Shown: in pieces, positions 1-8,621 of the stretch
Layout of the letters: every line of letters starts with the position of its first letter
How positions within the stretch are numbered: position 1 is the first letter of the stretch
DNA from: JBMNKL01 sp050261495
Lineage (GTDB): Bacteria; Bacillota; Clostridia; Acetivibrionales; DTU013
Assembly (NCBI GenBank): GCA_050261495.1
Contig: JBLNDI010000009.1
Span: 1-25,941, forward strand
DNA length: 25,941 bases
Reading direction: 5' to 3'
Made by a program: the position numbers and the translations under genes
Notes under the pieces: model-generated
What the model was told of the DNA's origin: nothing
The model's database searches: none
The model's input: the letters and a program-made list of their open reading frames with translations, nothing else

Positions 1-2
1 GG

Positions 3-1754
3 TGGATATTTTTTAAAAAGAGAAGTTTTTACCCAATCCTAGGGTTTGTTGTTTCGTTTTTGTTGATTGCACGGGGATGCGAATGTTCGACCGAGCAAAA
101 AACAGACACGACCGACACCGAAAGCACCGCAGAACAAGCCGCTACATCTGCGACTACCGAAACCAAGGAACCTGCTGAAGAACTTCCTCCGCTTCCCAAG
201 GAAATCACGATGTTCAATGCTGTTCCTCTCTCCGCGACAACGCCTGCTTGGGAAACTCCTATCGGCAAAAAGATTGAGGAGCTTACCGGGGTGAAGCTGA
301 AAGTTGAGTACCTGGTCGGTACCGATTCGATGACCAAGGCCAACCTGATGACAGCCAGCGGTACATATCCCGATATTGTGGCAGCCGGAGAAACCGCGGG
401 CGTCTTTATTGCCGCAAATGCTTTCATTCCTCTGGATGATCTGATTGAAAAGTACGGAGAAAATATTAAAAAGATTTATAGACCGAACGAATTGGAACTT
501 TCCAGGCTGCAGTACGGGAAAATCTACATTATTTCGACCAATCGTCCTGCTATTGACAACCTGTATCCTGCCGCCGGCTTCTACATGAACTACGCTGTCC
601 TGAAAGACGCTGGATTCCCGGTGGTCAAGACACTCTCGCAATACGGAAAACTGATTAAGGACTATATGGCGAAGAATCCCAAATTTGGCGACGCAGACAA
701 TATAGGTTTCACAATTCCTACCGAAGGTTATCGTGTCACTGCGCTGCAGTACGGCGCCGCAAGGTTCCTGGGCGGATATCCCAACGACGGCGTAACATCT
801 GTTGACCAGGATACCCTGGAAGCCAAGGTTGTTGTGAAAACACAGGCTGCCAAGGAGTTTGCACGGTTCCTGAACGACATGTGGAATTCAGGCTGCCTGG
901 ACAAGGAAACGTTTATGCAGAAGGATGACCAGTATTTGGCCAAGGTTGCTTCCGGAAGGCTGCTGGGCATTTATGACCAGCGTTGGGCTGTGGTTAACGG
1001 GCTGGCTGCATTGGAGAGAAACGGTCATTATGATCGTACGCTTGTAGCGTTCCCGGTTGTAATCGATGGCGTTGAAAAAGAGTATTATCGTGGTCCTTAC
1101 TCCTTCGCAGTTCAGGGCGTGTCGATCACTACATCCTGCAAGGATCCGGAGGGTGTGTTCCGCTTCCTGGACCGCATTTGCGCGGAGGATATCCAGAAGC
1201 TGAATTACTGGGGCATAGAAGGTGTCGACTATACGATCAAGGACGGCAAATTCACGCGTACGCCTGAGCAGTGGAACAACTCCTTCGACACGGATTACCA
1301 GATGTCAACCGGCTTGATGCAGTTCCTCTTCCTGCCGCGCTATGAGCAGACGGACGACGAGGTGTACGGCAAGTTCTCGGATGGAAACTGGGTCAATCCT
1401 GCGCTGAACCAGGAGTATAACGATATGCGTTATAAAGACTATGAGAAAGAAATCCTGAAGAACTACAACGTCAAGACATTCTGCGATTTCTTCGCTCCTG
1501 CTTATCCTGCACGCTATCAGCCGGGATGGGCAGCCAGACAGCAGCTACCCCAGGATTCGGAAGAATTCATTGCATCCGAAAAGGCGCTCCAGTTGGCAAC
1601 GGAGTATATGACGAAGATTGCCACGGCCAAACCGACCGATGTAGACGCTCTTTGGGACGAATACCAGAAGAAATTGGACGCCATTCCTGGATTGGAGGCA
1701 TATGAAAAGAAGATCACGGAAATCATCCGTGAAAGCTCCAAGTATTACAAGTAG
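3..1754 (+). CDS. ABC transporter A, sugar-binding lipoprotein (5' end probably outside the window)
   Basis: This is an extracellular solute-binding protein of the large LplA/YtcQ-like group that feeds CUT1-type sugar importers. The reading frame is open from base 3. Codons 15-80 encode a lipoprotein signal: a KKR n-region, a hydrophobic stretch and a lipobox-like A-R-G-C ending at Cys codon 78-80. After the Cys comes a Thr/Glu/Ala-rich linker and then a roughly 510-residue mature domain starting near EITMFNAV. No ATG/GTG/TTG precedes the signal inside the window. The in-frame TTG at 60 would delete the charged n-region, so the true start is probably upstream of base 1. Arg at lipobox position -2 is unusual. 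The gene is followed at 1867 and 2856 by two permeases, after a strong intergenic stem-loop. The family call is firm. The substrate is not visible; xylo- or arabinoxylo-oligosaccharide is inferred from the neighbouring enzymes. Confidence 0.85.
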   Translation, partial: WIFFKKRSFYPILGFVVSFLLIARGCECSTEQKTDTTDTESTAEQAATSATTETKEPAEELPPLPKEITMFNAVPLSATTPAWETPIGKKIEELTGVKLKVEYLVGTDSMTKANLMTASGTYPDIVAAGETAGVFIAANAFIPLDDLIEKYGENIKKIYRPNELELSRLQYGKIYIISTNRPAIDNLYPAAGFYMNYAVLKDAGFPVVKTLSQYGKLIKDYMAKNPKFGDADNIGFTIPTEGYRVTALQYGAARFLGGYPNDGVTSVDQDTLEAKVVVKTQAAKEFARFLNDMWNSGCLDKETFMQKDDQYLAKVASGRLLGIYDQRWAVVNGLAALERNGHYDRTLVAFPVVIDGVEKEYYRGPYSFAVQGVSITTSCKDPEGVFRFLDRICAEDIQKLNYWGIEGVDYTIKDGKFTRTPEQWNNSFDTDYQMSTGLMQFLFLPRYEQTDDEVYGKFSDGNWVNPALNQEYNDMRYKDYEKEILKNYNVKTFCDFFAPAYPARYQPGWAARQQLPQDSEEFIASEKALQLATEYMTKIATAKPTDVDALWDEYQKKLDAIPGLEAYEKKITEIIRESSKYYK

Positions 1755-1762
1755 TAATCTAT

Positions 1763-1776
1763 TGTAAGCGTTGCAA
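1763..1776 (+). promoter_or_regulatory. Candidate cre (catabolite-response) site
   Basis: TGTAAGCGTTGCAA matches the classical CcpA consensus TGTAANCGNTNNCA except at position 13 (A instead of C). It lies 9 bases after the stop of the binding-protein gene and about 90 bases before the first permease. A site downstream of the first gene could act as a roadblock. It also overlaps the left arms of the stem-loops described at 1765-1814, so the match may instead reflect RNA structure. Confidence 0.35.
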
Positions 1777-1814
1777 AGGCCGGAGAACGCTTATGCAATC
1801 TCCGGCCTCTGCAA
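1765..1814 (+). other. Intergenic stem-loop with an alternative fold
   Basis: Positions 1771-1786 pair with 1799-1814 at 15 of 16 positions (single A-C mismatch at 1776/1809), leaving a 12-base loop. The core arms are GGCCGGAGA and TCTCCGGCC. A second hairpin, TAAGCGTT (1765-1772) with AACGCTTA (1786-1793), shares bases with the first, so the two cannot both form fully. No T-run follows, so this is not a standard intrinsic terminator. Its place between a binding-protein gene and its permeases suggests an mRNA-stabilising or partial-termination element that gives more binding protein than permease; that role is inferred. Confidence 0.6.
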
Positions 1815-1866
1815 TTAGCTTTAAAGCAGTAGATGGCGTGAAATTTGAAACCCAGGGGGAGTCTGC

Positions 1867-2838
1867 ATGATTGTATCTAACGGAAAAACCGTCACAAAAG
1901 CAGAAAATGTACTTGTTGCCAATAAGAAAAATACACTGATGAAGAAAATAATTAAACAAAGGCAATTATTAGTTTTGATTATTCCTTTTATGTTTTTTGT
2001 TCTTGTATTCAATTATCTCCCGATTTGGGGATGGGGAATGGCCTTTACCCACTTCACTCCGGGGAAGAGCCTTTTTAGTTCAGAATTCGTCGGACTGGCC
2101 AATTTTATCGAGGCTTTTACTGATTCAAACTTTATATCCGCAATAAAAAACACGCTGCTGACAAGTACGCTGAAAATATCAACGGGTTTTGTCTCGGCCA
2201 TAATGCTTGCCATCATGCTTAACGAAGTAAGATCGGTAAAGTTCAAGAGGACCGTGCAGACCATATCTTACCTGCCGTATTTCATATCCTGGGTTGTTGC
2301 GGCAAGTATCATATATATGGCCTTGTCTCCGGTGGATGGAATTGTGAATGTAATTCTTAAGGGAATAGGATTAATCAAGGAACCAATTGCGTTTTTGGGA
2401 GAACCGAAGTATTTCTATGTCATTGTAGCCCTTACTAATATATGGAAAAATGTAGGATGGAACGCAATAGTATACCTGGCAGCCATGACAGCAATTGATC
2501 CGGATCTCTATGAAGCGGCTTCCATCGACGGCGCAGGGCGTATCAGAAAAATCTTTGCGATAACGATTCCAAGCATAATGACTACGATAAAAATATTAAT
2601 GGTTCTTAATATCGGCAACCTTATGAACGCCGGTTTTGAACAGGTATATCTGCTGAGCAATCCTTCCAACATTGATGCTTCGCGGACAATCGACATATAT
2701 ATTTACAACTATGTGTTAAAGAGCGGCCGTCTCTCCTATGGAACAGCGATTGGCATCTTCAACTCCACGATAGCGATATTCCTGATATCTATAAGCAATT
2801 GGATATCCAAAAAAATTGACGGGTACGGAATTTTCTAA
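1867..2838 (+). CDS. ABC transporter A, permease 1 (LplB/YteP-like)
   Basis: Inner-membrane subunit of a CUT1-type oligosaccharide importer, 323 residues. A cytoplasmic N-terminus of about 30 residues is followed by several hydrophobic segments, the first being LLVLIIPFMFFVLVFNYLPI. The cytoplasmic EAA loop that docks the ATPase is visible as YEAASIDGAGRIRKIFAI followed by the IPS turn. The N-terminal YLPIWGWGMAF pattern is typical of the LplB group. The start is supported by a GGGGGAG ribosome site 6 bases upstream. It is followed 17 bases later by its partner permease. It looks more AT-rich than the enzyme genes downstream. No ATPase gene is nearby, as is common for these importers, which share a general ATPase of the MsmX type. 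The family is certain; the substrate is not shown. Confidence 0.92.
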   Translation: MIVSNGKTVTKAENVLVANKKNTLMKKIIKQRQLLVLIIPFMFFVLVFNYLPIWGWGMAFTHFTPGKSLFSSEFVGLANFIEAFTDSNFISAIKNTLLTSTLKISTGFVSAIMLAIMLNEVRSVKFKRTVQTISYLPYFISWVVAASIIYMALSPVDGIVNVILKGIGLIKEPIAFLGEPKYFYVIVALTNIWKNVGWNAIVYLAAMTAIDPDLYEAASIDGAGRIRKIFAITIPSIMTTIKILMVLNIGNLMNAGFEQVYLLSNPSNIDASRTIDIYIYNYVLKSGRLSYGTAIGIFNSTIAIFLISISNWISKKIDGYGIF

Positions 2839-2855
2839 AAGGGGAGGCGGGAAAT

Positions 2856-3794
2856 ATGTTGGAAAAAGACGGTAAGAAGACTATGGCAGCCAGATTCAGG
2901 AGGCTTACATTTGAAGATGTTATTATAGACTTTATCAACTATACGGCTTTGATATTCCTGTGCGTCACAACGCTGTACCCTTTTATCAATACTATTGCGT
3001 ACTCATTCAACAATGCTATTGATTCCATCAACGGGGGCATTTATTTGTGGCCGAGGGAATTTACGCTGAGAAATTACGAAAAAATCCTGGTGGGAAATTC
3101 CGCGATAAGCCAGGCGTTGTTCATATCGGTAAGCCGTACGGTAGTGGGATGCACATTGAGCGTGTTCTCCGTTCTTTGTGTAGCTTATGTCCTGTCCAGG
3201 AGGGACTTTGTTTTCAGAAAAATACTGACTCCGTTCCTTGTATTTACAATGTATTTTTCCGGCGGATTAATACCGATATTTATACTGATACGAAACCTGG
3301 GTCTGATTAATAATTTCCTGGTATATATTTTACCGGGCCTTGTCGGAGCCTATAACGTTATGGTTATGCGGAGCTATATCGAGGGAATACCGACCAGCTT
3401 CATCGAAGCGGCAAAAATTGACGGCGCCAGTGAGTACAGGATCCTTTTTACCGTAGTATTTCCGTTGAGCTTGCCGGTGGTTGCCACAATTACATTGTTC
3501 GTTGCTGTAGGTCAATGGAATGCATGGTTTGATACAATGCTTTATTGCGGCTCGAACCCGGATCTCACCACGCTGCAGTATGAGCTGCAAAAGCTCCTGA
3601 CATCCGCGCTGAGCATTGCTTCCACCGATTCCGATTCTATGCTCAGCTCCGGTGAAGCATACAAAACTGCTGTCACGCCGACTTCTATCCGGACAGCGAT
3701 GACAGTTATATCTGTAACCCCGATATTATTCACATACCCGTTCCTGCAGAAATATTTCATAAAAGGCCTGACTTTGGGCGGGGTTAAGGGATAA
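2856..3794 (+). CDS. ABC transporter A, permease 2 (YtcP/CUT1-like)
   Basis: Second membrane subunit of importer A, 312 residues. The EAA motif reads FIEAAKIDGASEYRILFTVV followed by the FPLSLP turn, and the protein ends in GLTLGGVKG, the usual C-terminus of this permease family. About six hydrophobic segments can be counted, starting with YTALIFLCVTTLYPFINTIA. The ribosome site AGGGGAGGCGGG lies just before the ATG. It presumably heterodimerises with the 1867-2838 permease and accepts cargo from the 3-1754 lipoprotein. It ends 24 bases before a LacI-type regulator in the same direction, so the four genes probably form one transcript. Confidence 0.92.
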   Translation: MLEKDGKKTMAARFRRLTFEDVIIDFINYTALIFLCVTTLYPFINTIAYSFNNAIDSINGGIYLWPREFTLRNYEKILVGNSAISQALFISVSRTVVGCTLSVFSVLCVAYVLSRRDFVFRKILTPFLVFTMYFSGGLIPIFILIRNLGLINNFLVYILPGLVGAYNVMVMRSYIEGIPTSFIEAAKIDGASEYRILFTVVFPLSLPVVATITLFVAVGQWNAWFDTMLYCGSNPDLTTLQYELQKLLTSALSIASTDSDSMLSSGEAYKTAVTPTSIRTAMTVISVTPILFTYPFLQKYFIKGLTLGGVKG

Positions 3795-3818
3795 TAAATA
3801 TTTTTCGGGAGAAAAGAG

Positions 3819-4826
3819 TTGGATTTTGTTAAGATGAATTATGTGCGTTTGCAAGATATAGCCAAGGAAGTAGGGTTATCTGTCAATACCGTATCAAAAG
3901 CTTTAAACGGGAAACCGGGCGTTAATATCAATACGCGGCAGCGCATTTTGGAAGTTGCCGGAAGGATGAATTACAAGCCGAACGAACTTGCCCGCAACTT
4001 GAGAGGCTGGACGTCCAATATTATCGGCGTTATCGTGGATGATGTGGCTAGCCCGTATTTTAACGAGGTAATCAAGGGAATTAACGAAGAGGCCTTGAGA
4101 CTGGGTTATTACGTATTTCTGTTTAGTTCCGACATGAATCACGAACGTGAGATCAAGGTGCTTGAATTGTTGCAGAGAATGAGAGTCAATGGGATTATAT
4201 TCCATCCTATTGATTTAAATAAAGAGTTGATCGAGTATCTTGACAAAACGGTTGTGCCAATCGTGCTGATTGACGTGCAATGCGACAACTACAAATACGA
4301 TATTATATGCAATGACGACCGTCTGGGAATGAAAGAAATCACGCTGTACGCTTTAAATAAATCGTATCGCAACATCGTTTTTATGAACATCAGGGAGGAA
4401 TCGGTTCCGGCGGTTGAACGTTTGGCCGGCGTATATGACGCTTTGGCCGAAGCGGGGTTGGACAAGTCATTTATCAAGGTGTATACAAATACCCACAACA
4501 ATGCCTACGGCTTGACGCGGAGCCTGATGTTGCAGTCCAACAGGCCCGATTGCCTGCTTTGCGGCAATGATATGGTGGCGACGCAGGCCATGGAAGCAGT
4601 CTTTGACGTCGGGCTTTCCGTTCCGGATGATGTTGCGATTACGGGTTATGATGACGTATCGTATGCCCGCGTGCTCCGTGTTCCATTAACTACCGTATCC
4701 CAACCGAAAGCATTGGCAGGCAGGCAATGCGTCGAACTGCTTCATCGGCGCATCGTCAATAATGGACCGGACCATCCGGTCAAGCTGATTCTCAAGCCTG
4801 AAATTATTATACGGAAATCTGCATGA
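3819..4826 (+). CDS. LacI-family transcriptional regulator 1
   Basis: A 335-residue LacI/GalR-type regulator. The N-terminal helix-turn-helix and hinge are clear: VRLQDIAKEVGLSVNTVSKA begins at about residue 9, followed by LNGKPGVN and the YKPNELARNLRG hinge. The remainder is a periplasmic-binding-protein-like effector domain, with IIGVIVDDVASPYFNEV at about residues 67-83 and the C-terminal DVAITGYDD and PLTTVSQP signatures. A TTG start at 3819 is chosen because GGGAGA lies 6 bases upstream; the ATG five codons later lacks such a site. It is encoded directly after transporter A and before the GH10-like enzyme, so it probably senses a sugar from that pathway and represses this operon. Its operator is not visible and is probably upstream of the window. 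Confidence 0.9.
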   Translation: MDFVKMNYVRLQDIAKEVGLSVNTVSKALNGKPGVNINTRQRILEVAGRMNYKPNELARNLRGWTSNIIGVIVDDVASPYFNEVIKGINEEALRLGYYVFLFSSDMNHEREIKVLELLQRMRVNGIIFHPIDLNKELIEYLDKTVVPIVLIDVQCDNYKYDIICNDDRLGMKEITLYALNKSYRNIVFMNIREESVPAVERLAGVYDALAEAGLDKSFIKVYTNTHNNAYGLTRSLMLQSNRPDCLLCGNDMVATQAMEAVFDVGLSVPDDVAITGYDDVSYARVLRVPLTTVSQPKALAGRQCVELLHRRIVNNGPDHPVKLILKPEIIIRKSA

Positions 4827-4879
4827 GCGTGGTTTATATAAAAAAGATACATATATGCAAGGAGGAATGAACGGCAGCC

Positions 4880-6382
4880 ATGAAAAAAACATTAAAAGTC
4901 AGGATGATAGACCAGAAAAATCTGCCAATGTCAGAGGGAAGGCTTAATTCTCTTTACGTGGCAGATTTGCATTATGAACCGTTGAGAAGACGGAATGAAA
5001 TAGACAGCTCGGGTGTGGTAACAATTGAAACCATCGATGCGCCAGCCGCGCTTCACGCCAGGGTGGCGGTGCCTGACTTCGGGGATGTATGGGTAATCGC
5101 GGATAATTGCGGAGAAGGATACAGGCCGGGTGACGCTGTATTGGACTTTGTCAGGGAAGCTGCCTTAAGCCATTATAAAAAAGCGGCGGATATAATCCGC
5201 GGCGGTAGTTTTTCTGTCCAATGCATGGCTCATTTTGACGCCGCGGAATATTTCCTGAATGAAGGAAAGAGCCACAGCCGAAGCGGTTTATATAATCTAA
5301 AGGCTTTGTCGCATGCGCTTTGGGCGGGAGAAATGGCAGTAGTCGAGAGAGCACGCGGCATTATTGAAGGCAATAGCCCAAGAGAAGGCTTTCTCTTTGG
5401 CTGCAACGTATTCAGCAAGCTGGACGGCCCGCCAGACAGCGAGCTTTTTCCCAAGACTTTTAACTTCGGCACGCTGCCCTTTTACTTGTCAAGAGTTGAG
5501 CCGGTGCCGGGCGATTTGCGTTATTATGAACATATTGACATGCTTTTGGAATGGTGCGAGAAAATGGGAGTGGTGCCCAAGGGGCATCCTTTATGGTGGG
5601 GAAGCCGCCATGGCAGGCCGGATTGGCTTATAGGGAGTTCCTGGGAAGAGATTCAGCGTCAATGCCGCCGGACCATCGAACGCAATTTGCAAAGATATTC
5701 CGGCCGCATTAAAATCTGGGACGCCATAAATGAAGCCCATGATTGGAATAACGGCCTGTACCTCACCCATGAGCAGGAGGTTGAAATTACAAGGGTATGT
5801 TGCGATACGCTGCGCAATTTTGATCCCGACTCGACAGGAGTAGTCAACATATGTTTTCCTTTCGGGGAATATGTTGCGGACGGCAAAGTTTCCCCCACAA
5901 CTCCGGGCCCTGTTTACGACGATATGTTTTCGCCCCTTTCCTATTTTGACGCGCTGATGCAGGCAAACGTGGAGTTCGATGCTGTCGGCCTGCAGATTTA
6001 TTTCCCTTGCAGGGATATGCTTTCCGTGGACCTGATACTGGAGGAATATGAGCGTTTCGGGAAACCGATCCATATAACGGAGTTAGGCGTCAGGACAACT
6101 TCCCTCGGGATAAACCAGGTTTACGAAAATTGTTTCCATGGCAACCAGGTTGACCGCTCCGAGGGCGAGTGGCACTTCAAGTGGTGCGAAAAGGTCCAGG
6201 CCGACTGGTTGGATTGGTTTTACACCATTTGTTACGCGAGGGAGAAAATAAAGGCTATAACATGGTGGAGTTTCAATGATCCTGGCTTTATCCCCAGCGG
6301 GGGCGTGACGACGGAAGATTTTATTCCAAAAGAATCCCTGTTCCGGCTCCGGCAGTTGAGGAAAAACTTGTTTAGGGCTTGA
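4880..6382 (+). CDS. Cytoplasmic GH10-like glycoside hydrolase (divergent endo-xylanase family)
   Basis: A 500-residue protein without a signal peptide. Residues 1-85 look like a small beta-rich domain and about 90-170 are helical. From about residue 172 a GH10-type (beta/alpha)8 barrel follows. Family signatures are GHPLWWGSRHGRPDW (from residue 235), KIWDAINEAHDW with acid/base candidate Glu285, and PIHITELGV with nucleophile candidate Glu401. The family acts on beta-1,4-xylose backbones. Two substrate-pocket motifs differ from typical xylanases: the usual T-x-E-N-x-M-K-W-E region is TLPFYLSRVEP (198-208), and the W-H-S-Q motif is W-G-S-R. Catalytic residues are kept but specificity may differ. 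GGAGGA at 4861-4866 serves as ribosome site at long spacing; an in-frame stop at 4868 excludes an earlier start. It is followed 15 bases later by the 729-residue unknown. Confidence 0.82.
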   Translation: MKKTLKVRMIDQKNLPMSEGRLNSLYVADLHYEPLRRRNEIDSSGVVTIETIDAPAALHARVAVPDFGDVWVIADNCGEGYRPGDAVLDFVREAALSHYKKAADIIRGGSFSVQCMAHFDAAEYFLNEGKSHSRSGLYNLKALSHALWAGEMAVVERARGIIEGNSPREGFLFGCNVFSKLDGPPDSELFPKTFNFGTLPFYLSRVEPVPGDLRYYEHIDMLLEWCEKMGVVPKGHPLWWGSRHGRPDWLIGSSWEEIQRQCRRTIERNLQRYSGRIKIWDAINEAHDWNNGLYLTHEQEVEITRVCCDTLRNFDPDSTGVVNICFPFGEYVADGKVSPTTPGPVYDDMFSPLSYFDALMQANVEFDAVGLQIYFPCRDMLSVDLILEEYERFGKPIHITELGVRTTSLGINQVYENCFHGNQVDRSEGEWHFKWCEKVQADWLDWFYTICYAREKIKAITWWSFNDPGFIPSGGVTTEDFIPKESLFRLRQLRKNLFRA

Positions 6383-6397
6383 GGAGATGAGTTTATT

Positions 6398-8587
6398 ATG
6401 AAGCTGGTACATGGCGATTATGTTTTAAGTTTTGCAGACGGCGGTTTGGAAATCTATAAAAACAACAAGCTTTTATATTTCAACAGGCGTCCGATGTTTG
6501 TGACCGTAAAGTCCGTCTCGGCAGTCAGCGAGTTTTATGACAAAGCTTACGACTCGATAGAAACGCACGGCGGGAAAATCGTTGCAAAAGGCGCGCTTGT
6601 CGTGCCTTCCGGTTCGGAATTCCGTTTTGAGGACACATATGAAACAACCGGCGGCGGATTCAAGGTGAGCCGGAATGTCAAGGTTGTCAAGGCGGGCGAC
6701 GACCTGGGGTTCTCGACGAAGATCTCATTGGTGATGACGGAGTCTGACAATGTCCGTGACTACAATTATTTTGCTCCCGGGGTCTGGTACAAGCAAAATG
6801 AGTATGCTCCCGACTACGCTATTGGGAAAGATCTGGACTGTGAGTATTTTTTAAGGATGGAGACGTGTTATGCATTGCCGCTGTTTGCGATGCAAAACAT
6901 TGCGTCCGGGGAAACGGCGGCTTTCTCAAGGTGGGCCGCGGATATTTCCATGAGGTCGCTGGATATCGCCCATGCTGTAAATTATGTGGACAGGAAATAT
7001 ACTATCGGCGCCATAGGCATGAGCAAGCCCGAGAGTAAAACGCTGAACTACATGTACTATGGTTTTGCCGTTCGCAAGAAGCTTGATACTAAGGTTGACG
7101 GTCTTTCCATAGATTATGTTTATCCGGGATGCAATGGGCAGATGCCGGGAATAAAGTGGTATTCAGGACTGGATTACAAGGATAGGACCAAAACGTTCCA
7201 GCGTGTTTACCACCCGGTGGAAATTGGTTTCGAGCAGAATTATGCCATTGCGGTTAATCTTGGATGCTATGAAAGCTTTCAGCTCATGATGAGAAACACC
7301 TGGCGGATGACGTACGACCGCCTGCGCGACAAGCTTTTTGACGTTGATAATGAATGCCATTTCCACAATTGCATGAGAATATTTATGAAGTATACCCGTA
7401 AATACGGAGAATCGTACGGGTTGCCGTTTACCTGCCAGTTGCCCGATATGGATATATCATGCGTATCGTTCCAGTTCGGTTTTGTAGGACAGCAGCCGGG
7501 AATCGGGTACCTGCTGCTGCGTTACGGGGATAAGGAAAACATACCCGAGGCGTTTGAAAAAGGAGTTAATGTTATCGATTTCTGGGTCAGAACGGCCATG
7601 ACGGAATCCGGCCTTCCGCATATGTGTTACAACCCCAATATCGAGGGGTTTGAGCCATATCCTCATTATACAAGGATGCTTGCCGACGGCGTGGAAGCCA
7701 TCCTGGACGCATATGTTTACCTGCGCAGAAAAGGGGACGAGCGCTGTTCATGGTTTGAATTCTGCAGAAAAACGGCAGACTGGCTTGTAAATGCTCAAAA
7801 TGAGGATGGCAGCTACTACCGTGCATACAATACCGACAACGCTGTCCGCATGGATTCAAAAGCAAACACTCCAAGCGTGATTCGTTTCCTGGTCCAGTTC
7901 TACCTGGTTACCGGCGATGAAAAATACAAGGCTGCCGCTGTCAAAGCCGGCGAATGGTCTTACGACAACGCTTATCTTAACCTGGAATACCGCGGCGGCA
8001 CATGCGACAACATGGATATCCAGGATAAGGAGGCCGGCATTTATGCCTTGTTTGGTTTTCTCGCACTTTACGATCTGACCGGCGGTGAAAAATGGCTGGA
8101 AGCCGCGATCGGCGCGGCGGACTATACCGAAACGTGGACATATGCATGGAGTTTCCCCGTACAAGCTCCGTGGCCGAAGCATCCCTTCAACAAGTATTCC
8201 ATCAGCGGACAAAGCATCATAACGATTGGCGGAGGCGCCGACGTATATATGGCTGCCTGCGCCTATACATATTACAGGCTGTATGTAATTACGGGCGATG
8301 ATCATTACCTCGATTTTGCCTTGTTTATCTATAAAAACACGCGGCAATCAAATGATGTCGATGGAAGCATAGGATACATAATGCCCGGCTTGGGCCACGA
8401 AAGCGGCAATTTTACAAGCCAGGTCCTGCAAAGCCATTACCACTGGCTGCCGTGGTGCACTTTCGTGGAGGTTGAGCCGACAGCGCGATTATACGATACA
8501 TTTGGAGTCTACGAGATTGAGGATGCGCAGAAGCTCAGTCCTGAGGAACTGCGGCGCAGGAACCGCATATACGATAATTTTATTTGA
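6398..8587 (+). CDS. Putative glycosidase of unknown family (N-terminal beta domain plus helical barrel)
   Basis: A 729-residue protein with no signal peptide; I do not recognise its family with certainty. Residues 1-300 are beta-rich (alternating motifs such as KLVHGDYVLSFADGGLEIYK). Residues of about 330-700 contain repeated helical-hairpin units with aromatic/glycine turns, for example FLVQFYLVTGDEKYKAAAVK, FLALYDLTGGEKWLEAA and YRLYVITGDDHYLDFALF. This spacing is characteristic of (alpha/alpha)6-barrel 'six-hairpin' glycosidases such as GH127, GH105 and related groups. A conserved-looking acidic cluster CDNMDIQDKEAG lies at residues 536-547 and could hold catalytic residues. The ATG has GGAGATG upstream. 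It sits 15 bases after the GH10-like gene, so co-translation and a shared substrate are likely. It could be a glycosidase, lyase or epimerase-like protein; function is inferred from fold and context only. Confidence 0.6.
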   Translation: MKLVHGDYVLSFADGGLEIYKNNKLLYFNRRPMFVTVKSVSAVSEFYDKAYDSIETHGGKIVAKGALVVPSGSEFRFEDTYETTGGGFKVSRNVKVVKAGDDLGFSTKISLVMTESDNVRDYNYFAPGVWYKQNEYAPDYAIGKDLDCEYFLRMETCYALPLFAMQNIASGETAAFSRWAADISMRSLDIAHAVNYVDRKYTIGAIGMSKPESKTLNYMYYGFAVRKKLDTKVDGLSIDYVYPGCNGQMPGIKWYSGLDYKDRTKTFQRVYHPVEIGFEQNYAIAVNLGCYESFQLMMRNTWRMTYDRLRDKLFDVDNECHFHNCMRIFMKYTRKYGESYGLPFTCQLPDMDISCVSFQFGFVGQQPGIGYLLLRYGDKENIPEAFEKGVNVIDFWVRTAMTESGLPHMCYNPNIEGFEPYPHYTRMLADGVEAILDAYVYLRRKGDERCSWFEFCRKTADWLVNAQNEDGSYYRAYNTDNAVRMDSKANTPSVIRFLVQFYLVTGDEKYKAAAVKAGEWSYDNAYLNLEYRGGTCDNMDIQDKEAGIYALFGFLALYDLTGGEKWLEAAIGAADYTETWTYAWSFPVQAPWPKHPFNKYSISGQSIITIGGGADVYMAACAYTYYRLYVITGDDHYLDFALFIYKNTRQSNDVDGSIGYIMPGLGHESGNFTSQVLQSHYHWLPWCTFVEVEPTARLYDTFGVYEIEDAQKLSPEELRRRNRIYDNFI

Positions 8588-8621
8588 TAACTGTCGTTGG
8601 AGAAAGAAACCATTTCCCGAC

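Noticed and set aside
4867..4947. Short + strand frame of 26 codons starting at an ATG directly after GGAGGA
   Set aside because: The ATG abuts the ribosome site with no spacing, and the frame runs inside the start of the GH10-like gene. It might affect initiation, but I cannot support a peptide.
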